In this document: positions 33,831 through 46,161 of the stretch, one piece after another
Position numbering within the stretch: the stretch's first letter is position 1
How the letters are laid out: each line of letters starts with the position of its first letter
Assembly: GCA_015680905.1 (NCBI GenBank)
Contig: CM027378.1
Span: 38,227,001-38,291,000 of the forward strand
Origin: Coptis chinensis
Taxonomy: Eukaryota > Streptophyta > Magnoliopsida > Ranunculales > Ranunculaceae
Reading direction: 5' to 3'
Length of the DNA stretch: 64,000 nucleotides
Notes under the pieces: generated by a model
What the model was told of the DNA's origin: nothing
What the model saw: the letters and a program-made list of their open reading frames with translations, nothing else
The model's database searches: none
Translations under genes and position numbers: made by a program

Positions 33831-34143
33831 GGGTACTTGCTCTGCAATCTTAATGTGTCATGTATGAGGAATGTACTTGGGAACGTAATCTGTTTCTAAT
33901 ATGGGTCTAGGACGGGCACTATATTGAGATACATACTCTTGGTGTTCAATGTGACTTGGACAAAACTTATTCTATGCAAGTCTGCAACACACTTTGTTTC
34001 TTCCATATGTTTAGGATCAGGCATAGGCTTAGGAATCCACTTTTTCTCAACCTTCTTTCTAGGACGAAATGTTGTTAGGATCAAGCCTACTTTTTCTCCT
34101 CCATTTGTACTCGCCTACGCATAGGAATAACATATAATTAGTT

Positions 34144-34740
34144 TAATGGATGAAAATCCAGCCGATGCCAATCCTGTTGAGCATCTTGCATCGTACCTGT
34201 AAGATTTACATTAAAGAGTTGGATTTGTAATTTACAACGAAGTAGAACATCGTTATCTTAAACTTTCTTAATCATCGCCATCTTAAACTTTCTTTTGAAG
34301 GTCTATATTAATATTTGTTAATTAGATGTGAAAGTTTATTTTCTTTGTTCGCATTTTAAAGGTGATTACACACTATGCTGATTGCCTATGTCAATATATG
34401 GGGTTTTTTTTTTGTTCTTCGTAGAATTCATTCCTGCATGCATCAGTATAACGCTGTTCAAGAAGAAAGGTCCAAAAAGATTTTATTTGATCATCTTGCT
34501 TCACTTGGGTTTTTGCCTATTTTATTTGTAAATGCTTTTGATACTAATTACAAAATAGTTAATGGTTTAGTTCAGGTGACACAACTTTGCTCTTATGGAG
34601 CAAGCCCTTGGAGAAACTCCAGTTACAACTCACATTCCTTATATACTAAATCCTGGGTCCATGGTTGTGGCTGTCGATCAGAGGTAAACGACCAACCCAG
34701 ATTTGCAAAGTTGTATTTTAATTCAACTGGTAAACTGTAA
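34144..34740 (+). pseudogene. exon-like fragments of an unknown host gene
   Basis: Three protein-like blocks: 34148-34197 reads MDENPADANPVEHLASY and runs into a GTAAGA donor-like site; about 34428-34510, after TTCGTAG, reads IHSCMHQYNAVQEERSKKIL and FDHLASLG; about 34585-34680 reads HNFALMEQALGETPVTTHIP then YILNPGSMVVAVDQR and a stop. They are in order on one strand and separated by T-rich sequence that could be introns. I do not recognise the protein. It could be a true gene with small exons or a gene fragment carried by a transposon. Confidence 0.3.
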
Positions 34741-35046
34741 TAGAGTATCTTCGCGTCAAATTAAGCTTTCGCATTTTTGAAAGATTGGAAATGGTCGGAA
34801 AATTAGGGTTTCAATTTGGGCAATTCTTTTTGTCCGAAAATAGACACTAAACAGTCCTTATAGCACACACATATTACTACTGATATGTATCAGTTAAAGG
34901 TAAAAAAACCATCATTTCTTCAACCATTCGGCAAATAATTAATGCTATCGTACTGTACCTAATATGTGGAAAACATTTTTCCCACCCAAACTAGATTCTT
35001 CATCTCACCAGTTTATATACGTACGCACATATTCCTGGGTACTAAC

Positions 35047-35731
35047 TGTAGGGGATTTTCTGAGTATCCCTTGATCCTCCTCTATGCCTTGTGATTCAGG
35101 AGCTCTTTTCTTGATAGAGAAGGGATGAGATGATATAGAGTTCAAGGTTGAACCGCCTGGCGGATGCCTACGTATCTCCTTGTTTATTTAGGAGAATCAA
35201 ACCCTATTTTGCGTAGTTCTTACGAGCAAATTCCTATGGTTTATATAGGAAGAGCTTTGAGAGTCCTAGAGTTAGGATGAACCTCACCGCCTGTGAGTTC
35301 CCTACCATCTTTGGACTCTGTCTTACTATTAGGAATCCTCTTCTTATAGAAGTCTGAATCTAGACCATATATTGCTAGAGGTAGGTTTTCTTGTTGATCA
35401 TAATGTCCCATCGTATATGGGAAGATTATATCTAAAATGTAACTCTTAAGATATGTCATTATGATTCCTTCTTTATCATCAAAGATCGTCCTCTTTAGTT
35501 TCTTTCTGTTCAGGAACTGTCCATATCAGTTCCTAATGACTTGGAGAACTGTTATGCTTAGAGGCGGTTAGTCACGTGTCTGGCACATGCCTACTAAACA
35601 CTCGTGCTAAACACGAGATCACTTATTCGTAGAACTGATCCGATGGTTCTCGTCCCATTCTAGACATCTATAGTCCTGGGTCATTTCCCATACACATGTT
35701 ATCTAATCAATGACGGGAAATCCCCCTTACA
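35047..35731 (-). repeat. 3' LTR of element D
   Basis: 685 bp with inverted ends: TGTAGGGGATTTTC on the plus strand at the left and, on the minus strand from the right, TGTAAGGGGGATTTCCC. TG...CA termini are present. Confidence 0.8.
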
Positions 35732-35745
35732 GATGCCCCCTCTCG
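35732..35745 (-). other. polypurine tract of element D
   Basis: On the minus strand GAGAGGGGGCATC directly precedes the LTR start TGTAAGG. Confidence 0.65.
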
Positions 35746-36078
35746 TGCCATCTAGCACGTGGGCTCTTGAAGCGACACTGCTTTTGGCACGAGAATCATT
35801 TTCATAAAGTTGTTGGAACTGCTCACGTACTCAACTAATTAAGGCTCTGAAAAGACGGCTCGAACAGACACGCAGTTTCCCAAAAAAGGTAATGATGGCA
35901 GTTCTATCCCGAAAAGACGCAAAGCTTGGGCTAATCGTAACCGTCCATCATATTTGTATAAAAAGGATCTGGTGAGAGAACCCTCATTATCTCTTCCACT
36001 ACCTTTTCCCTGTATACTGAACCCTTTGATCTCCCGTTAGGGTTTAACCAAAACACCAAACTTTATTTATTTTCCGAT

Positions 36079-38769
36079 CATGAATCCCAACTGGTCACTT
36101 ATAAACTTTGGAGATCTTTCCTCCCTGGAACTGATCTGAGAAAAATTTCACATCCCTACCGATATTGGTCTTAAGTGGGGGAGATTGTCTGATAAGTTGG
36201 CCTACAAGGAAGTAGCACTCATCACCATCGGTCAACTTAGGGCCGGACTCACTCTTCCCCCTCCACCCACTGTTAAGAGAATGTCTGATTCACTTCAATC
36301 TTGCTCTTGGTCAAGCAGCACCCCTGTTTTACAGAACTGTCATGTAATCTGCTATACTAGCCAAGAAACATGGATTTGTTCTGAATCGTTGGGTGTTTGG
36401 ATATTTCTATGAGGTCCGCCGTATTCGGGACCAATCTTACTACTACCTCATGACCAAAGACAAGAATTCTCCTATCGTCTTTTTCGAGGGAAAGCAGAGT
36501 GACAAGGGTTAGGCTGATCACCACCTTTGAGTGTTGGGTGATGCATGAGATGTTCGTCCTCTAGATGCTGATGGTGAGCTAGTGGGAATTTCGATTCCCA
36601 GAAAACACACTCATGCTCCAACCAGTAAGTGTATTTTCTCATGAATTTTACATTCATCATAAGAGTTTTTCGACTGAGTTCTTTTACTATTCTTCCTTAG
36701 ATGATGACTCTTCCCCTTGGAACCAATTAACTGTAACTGATGCTGCTACGGTAGATTTCATCAAGAAGATCCCCAAGGATCAAAGAATGCCCTGGGTGAT
36801 AGTTCCTGACCCTACCCATCTTTTTGAATATTTCAACATGTCTGCTGAAGAACTGCTGGCACTTGCCCCCGGCTTTTCCCCTTTTGGGATAAATACTGTG
36901 AATTTTGGGTGCACAGTACTTCCTCCTCCTGTGGATCAGGATGCTAGACTTCTTCCTCCAGTTCAAGATGAATCCTCTTTGAGTACTAGAATAAGAGAAA
37001 ACCGCAAGAAGAAGAGTTCTGTGGAAACCTCCAGCAATGCTGCTACATCGGGCTCAGTTCAGGAGCCTGCTGTCAGTGATGATTGTGTGATCAATGGCGG
37101 GAGGGGCCCTGAACTACCTCATGAACTTCTAGCTGCCAGCAATTTTAAGAGGGAAGTACGTGCGTCCAATCATTCAAGACTAAAGAGAGTCGATCCTGCT
37201 CTTGCTTCTGATGTTGCCCCATCTGATAAGAAAACGAAATTTCGTCCTCTCTGTGAATGAAGAAACACTTTTCAAGGTTCCTATGACTATTTCCGATTCT
37301 GGTAAGTCTTTTGAGAAAGTAGTTGTACCCCTACCAGTTCCAGACCCTCCCATAGGTTCTGAATAAGCTGGTGACTTTGTACTTTGACTATTGATCCTTC
37401 TCTCCCCGATGACCGAAAGGGGAAGGGCGTTACTCAGACAACTGATGTAACTGTTGCTCTCCCCCCTCCTCGATTTGGAGATAGGAGGGGGGCGAGTGAC
37501 AACATTCCCTTCTCGCCACAATCTCCAAATTCTCCTGAAAAGGAGATGATCATGGAAATGAGGCGTTAGGGCCGAACTGATGAGTTTCCCGTCACCAACA
37601 AGCACTCTGTTAATGATGTTGATATTGCGCTTGGAGTTCTAGAAGCTGTGCGACTTCCTGTTGATAAAGCTGAAGCCAATATGGCTGGTAGTCTGGTTCT
37701 ATCCTTTCATAGATTTGCCATTTATCTTGCTAAGGTAAGACTTCCTTCTCTATACAATGTTCTGTTTCTCTCATTGTGTTACTTACACACCCTGTATTCT
37801 TTTTCAGTTGGCAAATAACTTCTTGGCCATGAAAGAACCAATCTTTGCGACCTCATCTAGTACAGCTACCGATGACATGGCTACTGGTGAGCTGATCTGG
37901 GCGAAAGAAGCTGCTGAGAAAAGAGTTGAGGAGCTGCAAACCCAAGTTGACCAGTTTTTGGCCAAAGAGAAGAAGTCGGACGCTGGTTTCAAGAACATGA
38001 GAGAGACTATTGCCAACCTCCAAAATTCTCTAGACAAAGCCCAAAGGGGAGCTGCCGAGGCTGCTTTTTAGAAAGTGAAATTCTTGGAACTGTGTTCTCA
38101 ATTCACCTCTGCAAGCAAAGCATGACCAAGTTCAGGGGGGGTACTTCACTGTAGGTATACTGAAATGAGAACCCTTGGCCAAGTCATTACTCATGCAAAT
38201 GAAGTCATGACAGGCTATGAGAGGGCTCTCAAGGATAAACGTCTACGTTCTAAAAAGAAAACTAATGATCTCTTGGCAGAGACCTCTAAGTTCTATTCCA
38301 AGGTGGTCCAGGAGGTAAAGAAGAGGTCAGCTGAAAATGTCATTCATTTTGCTCTGAGAGTACTTGATGTTTCTAAAGAGTCTTTCAATGCAGCCAAACA
38401 AGATAAGTTTGAGGAGGCTATTGAGACTATTGGGTATGTTTCTCAGTTGGATGATCAGGGACGGGTGACCAACCCTTTCATCTTATTCCTGATCTGAATT
38501 CCAGTATCTCAACGATTCAGAATGAACTTATGCCCGATGCATCCTCATCTTCTGAAGAAGACACCGATAATGACATGCCTCCTGTTCAGCTTCCATTTTT
38601 GCCTGTGCCAGTTTCAGGTGAGTGTTCTGTTCAGACTTCAACCGTTCCAACCAGTGCAACCACACAGTCAATTCTAGAAAGTGATCCAGGAGTACTTGAT
38701 GCTGGTGCAGCAACAAATACTGATGTTGAGCCAAAGTTCGATTCTACCCCTGCTCAACAGGCTAAGTAA
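36079..38769 (+). pseudogene. antisense ORF of element D with introns
   Basis: Runs opposite to gag-pol. ATG at 36079 (MNPNWSLINFGDLSSLEL), then LAYKEVALITIGQLRAGLTL and, in another frame, NLALGQAAPLFYRTVM and GFVLNRWVFGYFYEVRRIRD. This resembles the putative gypsy-type transposon protein family (Pfam PF04195), which occurs as an extra ORF in Tat elements. Likely introns: GTAAGT at about 36627 to CTTAG at 36700, and GTAAGA at about 37733 to TTTTTCAG near 37806. The middle exon is Ser/Pro-rich; the next exon (about 37807-38500) is Lys/Glu-rich and probably coiled-coil; the end (38530-38769) is acidic. Frameshifts and stops are present (for example near 37250). Function of these ORFs is not known. 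Confidence 0.65.
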
Positions 38770-39364
38770 AGACTTAGCTATTCAGTTCATAATTTAGAAA
38801 ACATTTATTTTGAAATAATTATTCTATGGGTCTGTAATATTGAGCTATGTAGCTCACATACTATTTGCTTACTGAGCTCTGCAGCTCTTCTAGTTTATGC
38901 ATGTATTTAAAGCATTTTATGTTATATAGCATATAATGACATGTACTACTATGCATATTCTACCATTGATGCCCCCAAAGTTCATTTGGAACAACAATAG
39001 GTGACCCTAATAGGCTAAACAGGATAAAATGAGGCATAACCAGAATCTGATTAGGATATCATGGAAGCCATTCAAGTTAACTGTAATTGAAAGTTCGATC
39101 GTAATAAAGACACAGCGTCCCAAAGGAGCCATGTGTCTTTGTGAAAGTAACTGGGTGCCTTGAGCACAATACTGTGTTTAAGAACGATAGGTCCTATTTA
39201 TTTAAAAAATAAAAAATAAATAGGTTATCACCAGAACAACAGTGTGGGAGTCTTCCTCAGCACCATCATGCCGATATAATTCCAGGCCAATGATTGCGTG
39301 CTAGGATCTGGATCCAACCCAGATCTTCCCAGCAACCTCCAATTTTTATGTTATGAGAGCTCAA

Positions 39365-39640
39365 GGAACTGGCATATAGTTTGGGCTCCCAAGAACGCTA
39401 TTTCTGGTTCCAAGTCAAACTGGCATACAGTTTACTAAACAATTAGTGTGGTTAGATTCCCTAAAGGCTTAACCCATTAAGGATAATCTCAGTCTGCATG
39501 GGGATGAGAAAGGAACTGGCATACAGTTCAGCTTCCCCAAACTCAGTATCACTGGTTCTAAAGCAAATTGGCATATAATATTCTTGAACAGATATTGAGA
39601 AGATAGTTCCCTAAAGGCTTAGTCCATTGTGGATAATAAA
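39365..39640. repeat. two tandem units of about 147 bp in element D
   Basis: Copies begin GGAACTGGCATATAGTTT (39365) and GGAACTGGCATACAGTTC (39512), and both include TCCCTAAAGGCTTA and CCATT(A/G)(A/T)GGATAAT. They lie between integrase and the antisense ORF, where Tat/Ogre elements often carry tandem repeats. Confidence 0.75.
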
Positions 39641-39766
39641 TAAAGAACTGACACAAGGAAAAAATTCGATTGCAAGGTGAAAATCAACTTTATTGATGAC
39701 TGGAGAGAATAAACAATGCATGACAAAGCATGAAATAACCATTTACTAATAGTACTTGCGAAGGTG

Positions 39767-40950
39767 CTATGCGTTCCATAGTTTGACAAAAACGTCCCCT
39801 TCAACACTACGTAGGTAGTAAAAACCAGTTTGGCCAACCTTGTCAATGATGTATGGTCCTTCCCAGTTGGGCCCAAGCTTGTCATTATGCTCTGGGATCT
39901 CACGCAGAACCAGATCGCCAGATTTGAAAGCTCGAATTCGGACTCTCTTGTCGTATGATATTTTCAGAATCTGTTGGTTGGCAGTCAAGCGCAGTGCGGC
40001 GCCTTCTCTCTTTTCATCTAGGAGATCCATTTCTCTGCATAATAATTCCTCATTGTCCAGGGTGTGCACAACATCCGACTTATGAGTGGGAGCTACCAGT
40101 TTAGGAGGTATGACAGTTTCAATTCCGTAGGTCAATGAAAATGGGGACTCACCAGTTGATCGTCTGGGTGTAGTTCGATATGCCCATAGGACCTTAGGTA
40201 GTTCCTCGACCCATAAACCCTTTGCATCATCTAATTTGCGTTTTATGTTATCCAAAATAACCCTATTGGAGGCTTCAGCCTGACCATATTGCCTTGGGGA
40301 TACCTTGAAGTTGAGAAAAGATGGGTAATATGAAACTCCTCACAGAGTTCAGCGACCAATCCGCTAGCGAACTGTTGCCCATTATCTGAGATGATGACTT
40401 TGGGTATGCCAAACCTACATACAATGTTGTTCTAAATGAACTTTCTGACGTCCTGTTCCCGAATGAAGATAAAGAGAACTGCTTCTATCCACTTAGTGAA
40501 GTAATCCATTGCGACCATTAAGAATCTGACATTGCTGGGAGCGGGTGGCATGGGTCCCACAATGTCAGTTCCCCACTGTGCAAATGGCCATGGGTTGGCC
40601 AATGGGTGCAACTCTGTTGCTGGAGCATGGATAAATGGAGCATGTTGTTGATACTTTTCACATTTGCGGGCAAAAACTTGTGCATCCTTTTGCATATAAG
40701 GCCAAAAGTATCCTTGCTTTAAGATCTTTAGAGCTAGTGTTCTGGCGCCAGCGTAGTTGCCACAAATTCCTTCGTGAACCTCTCGCATAACCTGCTCAGC
40801 GAGGTCTGAGGAAAGACATCGGAGATGAGGTCCCATAAAAGACTTCTTGTAGAGATCATCTTCAATGAGGGTGAACCTTGGTACCTTTGCAAGCAGACGC
40901 CTTACTATGTTTTTATCCTCCGGGAGTGTTCCGTCTTTGAGGTAAGACTT
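39767..40950 (-). pseudogene. integrase of element D
   Basis: Start near 40950 (KVPRFTLIEDDLYKKSFMG) with the zinc-binding region EVHEGICGNYAGARTLALKI...FARKCEKYQQHA; the HHCC finger has Tyr where the last Cys should be. The catalytic core starts at WGTDIVGPMPP and is broken near 40430 by a frameshift. The C-terminal half (39767-40255) has VLWAYRTTPRRSTGESPFSL and the chromatin-binding GPY/F module (LGPNWEGPYIIDKV). Integrase inserts the cDNA into the host genome; this copy is dead. Confidence 0.85.
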
Positions 40951-41049
40951 GTATGAATCTATCTAGTTTGGTGTGGTGGATGGAATAACACAAATTGTTG
41001 TAATAGTGAGTTCTTGGATGCTAGGTTTGTCTTGGAACTCTATAGGGAT

Positions 41050-42060
41050 GGAGCGAGATTAGATGTTGCCCAACATTGAGGCAACATATGCGAAAGCATC
41101 TGCGTGTCGATTTTCTGATCAAGGCAGCTAATAAAACTGGATATTCTCAAACTTGCCCTGAATACCCCTTACCAGTTCCAGGTATTTATCCATTCGTTCA
41201 TCCCTGGCCTCAAAATCTCCATCAACTTGAAATACAACCAGCAGTGAGTCACTAACAATTGTGAGGTGTGTCAAGCCCAGGTCGAGAGCTATTGTGAAGC
41301 TAGCAAGTGTCGCCTCGTACTCTGCCTCATTATTAGAGGCATTTCAACCTAATCGGATAGATTTTTCCAGTCGCATGTTGGCATGAGTAACTAACACAGC
41401 TCCAATTCCTACGCCTCTATCATTTGAAGATCCATCCAGAAACAATCACCATCCAGAGCACGGCTCCCAGGGGTCTGGATGGGTGTTTGGGAATTCAGGT
41501 AGGATGTTATCATCTGAATGGAGGATTGTTGAGTCGTACCCAGTTTAGGTAATTGGGAAGTCTCCCAAGAATTCTGCTAGTGCCGGACCCTTCTCTGATA
41601 TTCTTAGGACGTAGATAATATCATACTCTGACAGTTGCACGGACCATTTAGCTAACCTTACTGACATGTTCGGCCTTTCCAGAACTAATCGTAACTGGTA
41701 CTCTGTGATTACTCTAATAGTGTGGGACTGTTAGTATGGTCGTAATTTCTCTGCTGCAAAAACAAGGGCTAAAGAAACTATTTCGAGTTTAGGCTACCTT
41801 GTTTCTGCTGGTAGGAGCGCTCGGCTCAAGAAATAGATAGGTTTTTCAACCTTTTTTTCGTCCACACGTATCAGTACAAAACTGATACCATAGTAAGATA
41901 AACAGAGATAAAGACCCAAAACGTCTCCCTCAATTGGTTTGGAAAGAATTGGTGGTGCCCCCAGGTACGTTTTGAGTTGATCGAATGCTTTTCGACATTC
42001 ATCCATCCATACAAATGAGGTATTCTTTCGCAGTAACTGAAACAGAAGTTTGCACTTATC
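41050..42060 (-). pseudogene. RNase H region of element D
   Basis: Right part (41794-42006): DECRKAFDQLKTYLGAPPIL and KPIYFLSRALLPAETR, the RT connection. Left part, with stops: LFLDGSSNDRGVGIGAVLVT, NNEAEYEATLA and VSDSLLVVFQVDGDFEARDE, the D-E-D catalytic positions of RNase H. Removes RNA from the RNA-DNA hybrid in a live element. Confidence 0.8.
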
Positions 42061-42092
42061 TAAATTCTTGGAGATGAACCTGTTCAGAACTG

Positions 42093-42660
42093 CTAACCTG
42101 CCTGAACTTTTTGAACCTCTTTCATGTTTTTAGGTAAAGGCATTTCTATGAGCGCCCGGATCTGATCTGGGTTTGCCTCGATTCCTCTCTTAGTAACCAA
42201 ATAACCTAAAAACTTCCCTGATGAGATAGCGAAAGCACATTTCGCAGGGTTGAGTTTCATGTGATACTCTCGGAGAATGTCAAATGCACGTTTCAAGTGG
42301 GAGAGATGATCTCCACGTCTTAGGCTTTTGATCAAGAGATCGTCTACATACACCTCCACAATGTCGCCTATCAATACTTCAAACATTTTGTTTACCAAAC
42401 GTTGGTACGAGTCTCCCGCATTTTTCAGTCCGAACGGCATGACCTGATAACAGTACATGCCATCCCCAGTTGTGAAACTAGCATGCTTGTGGTCTTCCTC
42501 ATGCAATGGGATTTGGTTGTAGCCAAAGGACCCATCTGTGAAAGATAACAATTCATGTCCAGCCGTTGCATCTACCAATTTGTCAATCCGTGGCAGAGGG
42601 TAACTGTCTTTTGGACGCGCGGTTCAGATCTGTGAAGTCAATACAGATTCTCTATGACCC
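42093..42660 (-). pseudogene. reverse transcriptase of element D
   Basis: A frame of 161 codons from 42578 holds LLSFTDGSFGYNQIPLHEED (usual motif: LSFMDAYSGYNQI, so the catalytic Asp is kept), MPFGLKNAGDSYQRLVNKMF and the active site VYVDDLLIKS (YVDD). The thumb follows. The upstream part (fingers) is out of frame between about 42600 and 42850. Synthesises cDNA in a live element. Confidence 0.9.
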
Positions 42661-43287
42661 ATTCTTCTTACGTACTGGGACAATATTAGAAATCTAGGTG
42701 GGGAAATTTATTTCCCTGACAAAATTAGATGCCTTTAGCTTTTCAACTTCGGCTTTTACTGATTTGGATCTGTCAGCACCTATTTTTCGGTTTTACGCTT
42801 GACTACTATCGCATTTTTGTGGACATTGAGCCGGTGGCATGCCACATGGGGGTCAATTCCTGGCATTTCTTCGAATGACCAAGCAAACACGTCTTTGTGT
42901 TCTTGGAGGAAATATATTAGAGCCTAGCGCTCTTCAGAACTCAATAAGGTGCTAATGAAAGTGGTTTTTGGCGAGCTGCCTCCCACAATTTCCACTTACT
43001 CTAATGGCTCCAATGAGGGGGGATCCTCCCTCTCTCTTGGGACCAGGTCTGGGAGAGGGGGATCCAATTGTAATTGTTATTTGGCGGGTTACCCCACCTC
43101 CATTGGTTCAAAAAGGAGTAAGGACTGCTTTGACGCCAAAGCGTAGCATGTTTTGGCAGTCACCTGATCTCCTCTGATTGTCTCAATTTTCCCGTTATGT
43201 GGAAATTTTAGACATTGCTGACAGGTGCTGGGAACAGCGCAGAGTATGTGCTGCCAGATCCCACCCAAGATCATGTGATAGGGTGTG

Positions 43288-43674
43288 TTAGTTTTTACCA
43301 CAACAAAATTTATGATGAATTACCAGACCAGTAGCTACGGGTAGTTGGATCTTCCCAACTGTTAGAGCTTTGTCCACGTTGAATCCATACAGGTTGGAAT
43401 TGATGGCGACCATCTCAAAATCAGGAATCTGCAGTTTTTTGAATGGGTCATAGTTTAACACATTTGCTGAGCTTCCTGGATCAACCAATATGCAATACAA
43501 ATCATAATCTCCAAATGGGAGTGTAAGAACCAATGCATCCTCATGTGGACTTTGGATGCTGAGACAGTCAGCCTCCATGAAGAGGATGAGTGGATCTTTG
43601 TGGGTTAACGCGTTGACTTGAGCACCCATAGTCAATTCGTTGTTCATGATTCTCGTTTGCTTGGTGACGCGCAT
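43288..43674 (-). pseudogene. aspartic protease of element D
   Basis: 128 open codons with LTLPFGDYDLYCILVDPGSS then ANVLNYDPFKKLQI. The active-site triad is DPGSS here rather than DTG/DSG, which may be a lineage variant or a loss. It cleaves the Gag-Pol polyprotein. Gag lies to the right, RT to the left. Confidence 0.75.
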
Positions 43675-43689
43675 TTGATATCACTCCCC

Positions 43690-45300
43690 CTTTTCTGTGA
43701 CCTACCCACTTCGTTTGCTTGCCTTTCCTGAAATCATGTTTATCTGGAGTCGGCCATTAAGTGGTCCAGTACCTGAGGGATCCTAAACCAACGTGTTGAT
43801 CTCCTCGGGTTGTCTTCGCGTTTACTACTGGTGTCTTCTTAACCGCTTCAAATACCCCTTTCAATCAAAATCAGTAGTTCATTTTTCGTGGTCCCCAGTG
43901 CTCGTAATGCTGTGACCCTTACTCTTATGGAACTTGCAGTAGGTCCTTTGGTCTCTGGTACCCAAGGAGCCTGGTTTGAGTGGAGCTGGCCATTTGAGGT
44001 AGCTCTGGTTCTTGATCAAGTCCAGGACCTCATTTGGCATTTTGTTCAGAGGGGCGAAGTTTCTGTCCATCGAGGGAAGTGCTTCTTCAGCTCCTTCCAT
44101 TCGAGGCTTCTTTTGTGGTTTTCCATCTCCATTGCTGGCTACATTTTGGTTCGTCCCTTTGATGGGGATTCAGCCATTTGGCGACCACGATGACGATCTC
44201 TCTTTGGCTTTTGCGGCGAAGAGTTCTTGTTCCCTTCTCGTGGGACTACAGGGGTTGTCCGATTAGTCTTCTTTGCTTCATGACGTCTGTTCAAGACATC
44301 CTCCTCTCACCCTGCATGAGTTTCAACCCTATTTAAGAGTTCCTCCAAATCACGGGGTGGATTCCTGAAGAGGGACCCGAATAAAGCGTTGTTTTCATCC
44401 AACCCTTGTTTGAAAGTTATTATAGCAGTCTGTTCATCACAAGACTCTATCTGGATTGAAATTTCCATGAATCGTTGCATATAGGACCTCAATGCCTCTC
44501 CGTCCTTTTTCTTGATGTTGAACAGTGCATCAATCCGTTTTGGTTAGTGCTTGTTACACGAGTACCTGTCTATGAAGGTCCAAAATAGTTCTTCTGAGGA
44601 CCTTATCTGCCGCTCAGGAAACCTGTGGTACCACTGGAGCGTAGATCCAGACAGGGAAGCTTTAAACTCTTGACACATGACGTGGTCATACTTCTCATAT
44701 TATCCCATAGTGACACGATATCTGAATACATGATCTACCGGATCTGACTTGCCACTAAAGACACTGAACTTCGGTTGTCTATAACTGCGGGGATATGGCT
44801 TTCTCATTACTCGTGATGCAAAAGGAGATCTGCTTGCCCTCCATTATGGCGGATTGAACAAGGGAGTCTTGCATTTTTCTTCCCTTACCTGTCATCCGAT
44901 GCATCTGACGAATCAAGTTATTTTTCTCAATTTCCCATGCACTTTCTTTGGTAGAAAGTTTCATGTTCTGGGTTCTTTTTCGGTGTCGGGAATCGACATC
45001 ACAATCCTGGTCAGTTGACTCTGGCTCTGATGCTATATCCGAGTCCTCATCCGAATTACTGTATTCTGACTCGGATGGTTCGCATCGAACTAGATCCCCA
45101 CGCCTTAGGTTCCTAACACGACCGCCTTCTGGAAGGTCGTCATCATCGAGATCGATGAGTGGCTCCTTCCCTGTGTCAGATTGATATAAATGCCTCAGCA
45201 ACTATAACTCTCGCTCAAGGTTGCTTCTTTGTTGTTCCAGAGCTTGTACCGCCTGGCTCGCCTTAACAGACTCTGGGTTGGTGAAAACAGTATTCTCACC
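43690..45300 (-). pseudogene. gag: gag of element D, truncated at its N terminus
   Basis: Right end: GENTVFTNPESVKASQAVQA then LEQQRSNLERE, a coiled-coil-like start; 44779-45201 is an acidic hydrophilic segment (LIDLDDDDLPEGGRVRNLRR). The capsid domain follows (FKASLSGSTLQWYHRFPERQ and, at 44307-44492, SYMQRFMEISIQIESCDEQT ... FKQGLDENNALFGSLFRNPP). 43879-44100 holds CKFHKSKGHSITST, the degenerate zinc knuckle. Frame breaks separate the parts. Confidence 0.8.
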
Positions 45301-46161
45301 ATTTTTAAATCATTTTGTAGGTGAAGTTGTGGGTTGTTTTAGATTTTGTACTTAGTTTGGTACTTATTTTAAGATCCATTTAGGAGCCGGGTATATATAT
45401 ATATATCAAAGTGATACAAGGCTTTACTTAATAAGGTCGTATCCTCTTTCTCTCCAAACTTCTCCATTAACATAGATACAATTTCACTTTAGGTACATAA
45501 CTTAAATATGAATTTGTGTTCGGTCTGTTTGGGTACGTATCCAACACGGATTATTTTCAAATATGGAGTGTTGATGTCACATAGCCAAGTATTCATGTGA
45601 GCAATAGTGTCAATGTGACACTGCTGCTTGTTGAGTATATGCACATCCATTATACATACATACTAAACATGGATTACATCGAAGTTCTATCGAGCAGTCC
45701 TAGTTTTCAGTTTTCGAAAAAGACATACAATGGAAGGACTACAATACTGTTTCCAACTTACTTGAATCTTGAGGGGATGACTGTGTATACCCATCCATCG
45801 GTCTATCAATGCAAGAGCCGTCAGTGACTAATAGGGAAGGGAAAATGTCAAACCCAGCAGCCAAACACAAATTAAGAATTAATTTAATGCCTGTTTGGAC
45901 ATCCACCCTCTCTTGCAACCCGTGATCACCAGTGATCTTCCCATAAGCTCTTAAAAGGATGATCCACCAGAGACCTATAACAGAGGAAATGATATGAGGT
46001 AACGTTGTATAGAATTTAAAAAATAAATAAATAAAATAAATTGTAGCTGTTCTGGTAGAACCATGTAGAAACTGTCATTCAAACTGAATGTTGCGGGAAA
46101 GTTCAACAACATTCACAAACATAAGAATGAAGAACAATACTACTAATTAAACATCCAAACT
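45301..46161. other. intergenic stretch right of element D
   Basis: AT-rich, with a (TA)n run near 45395. No gene or element end recognised; the expected 5' LTR of D is absent. Confidence 0.5.

Larger units (their letters stand above)
35047..45300 (-). mobile_element. 5'-truncated Retand/Tat-like Ty3-gypsy element D
   Basis: Minus-strand order from right to left: gag, protease, RT, RNase H, integrase, a repeat-rich region, an antisense ORF, PPT, 3' LTR. The order PR-RT-RH-IN is Ty3/gypsy, and the extra antisense ORF next to the 3' LTR is known from Tat-lineage elements. Similarity stops in gag near 45300 and no 5' LTR follows, so no target duplication can be tested. Stops in RT, RNase H and integrase show it is inactive. 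Confidence 0.85.

Noticed and set aside
45395..45410. (TA)n run as a possible transposon target or element end
   Set aside because: No terminal repeat or duplication around it.
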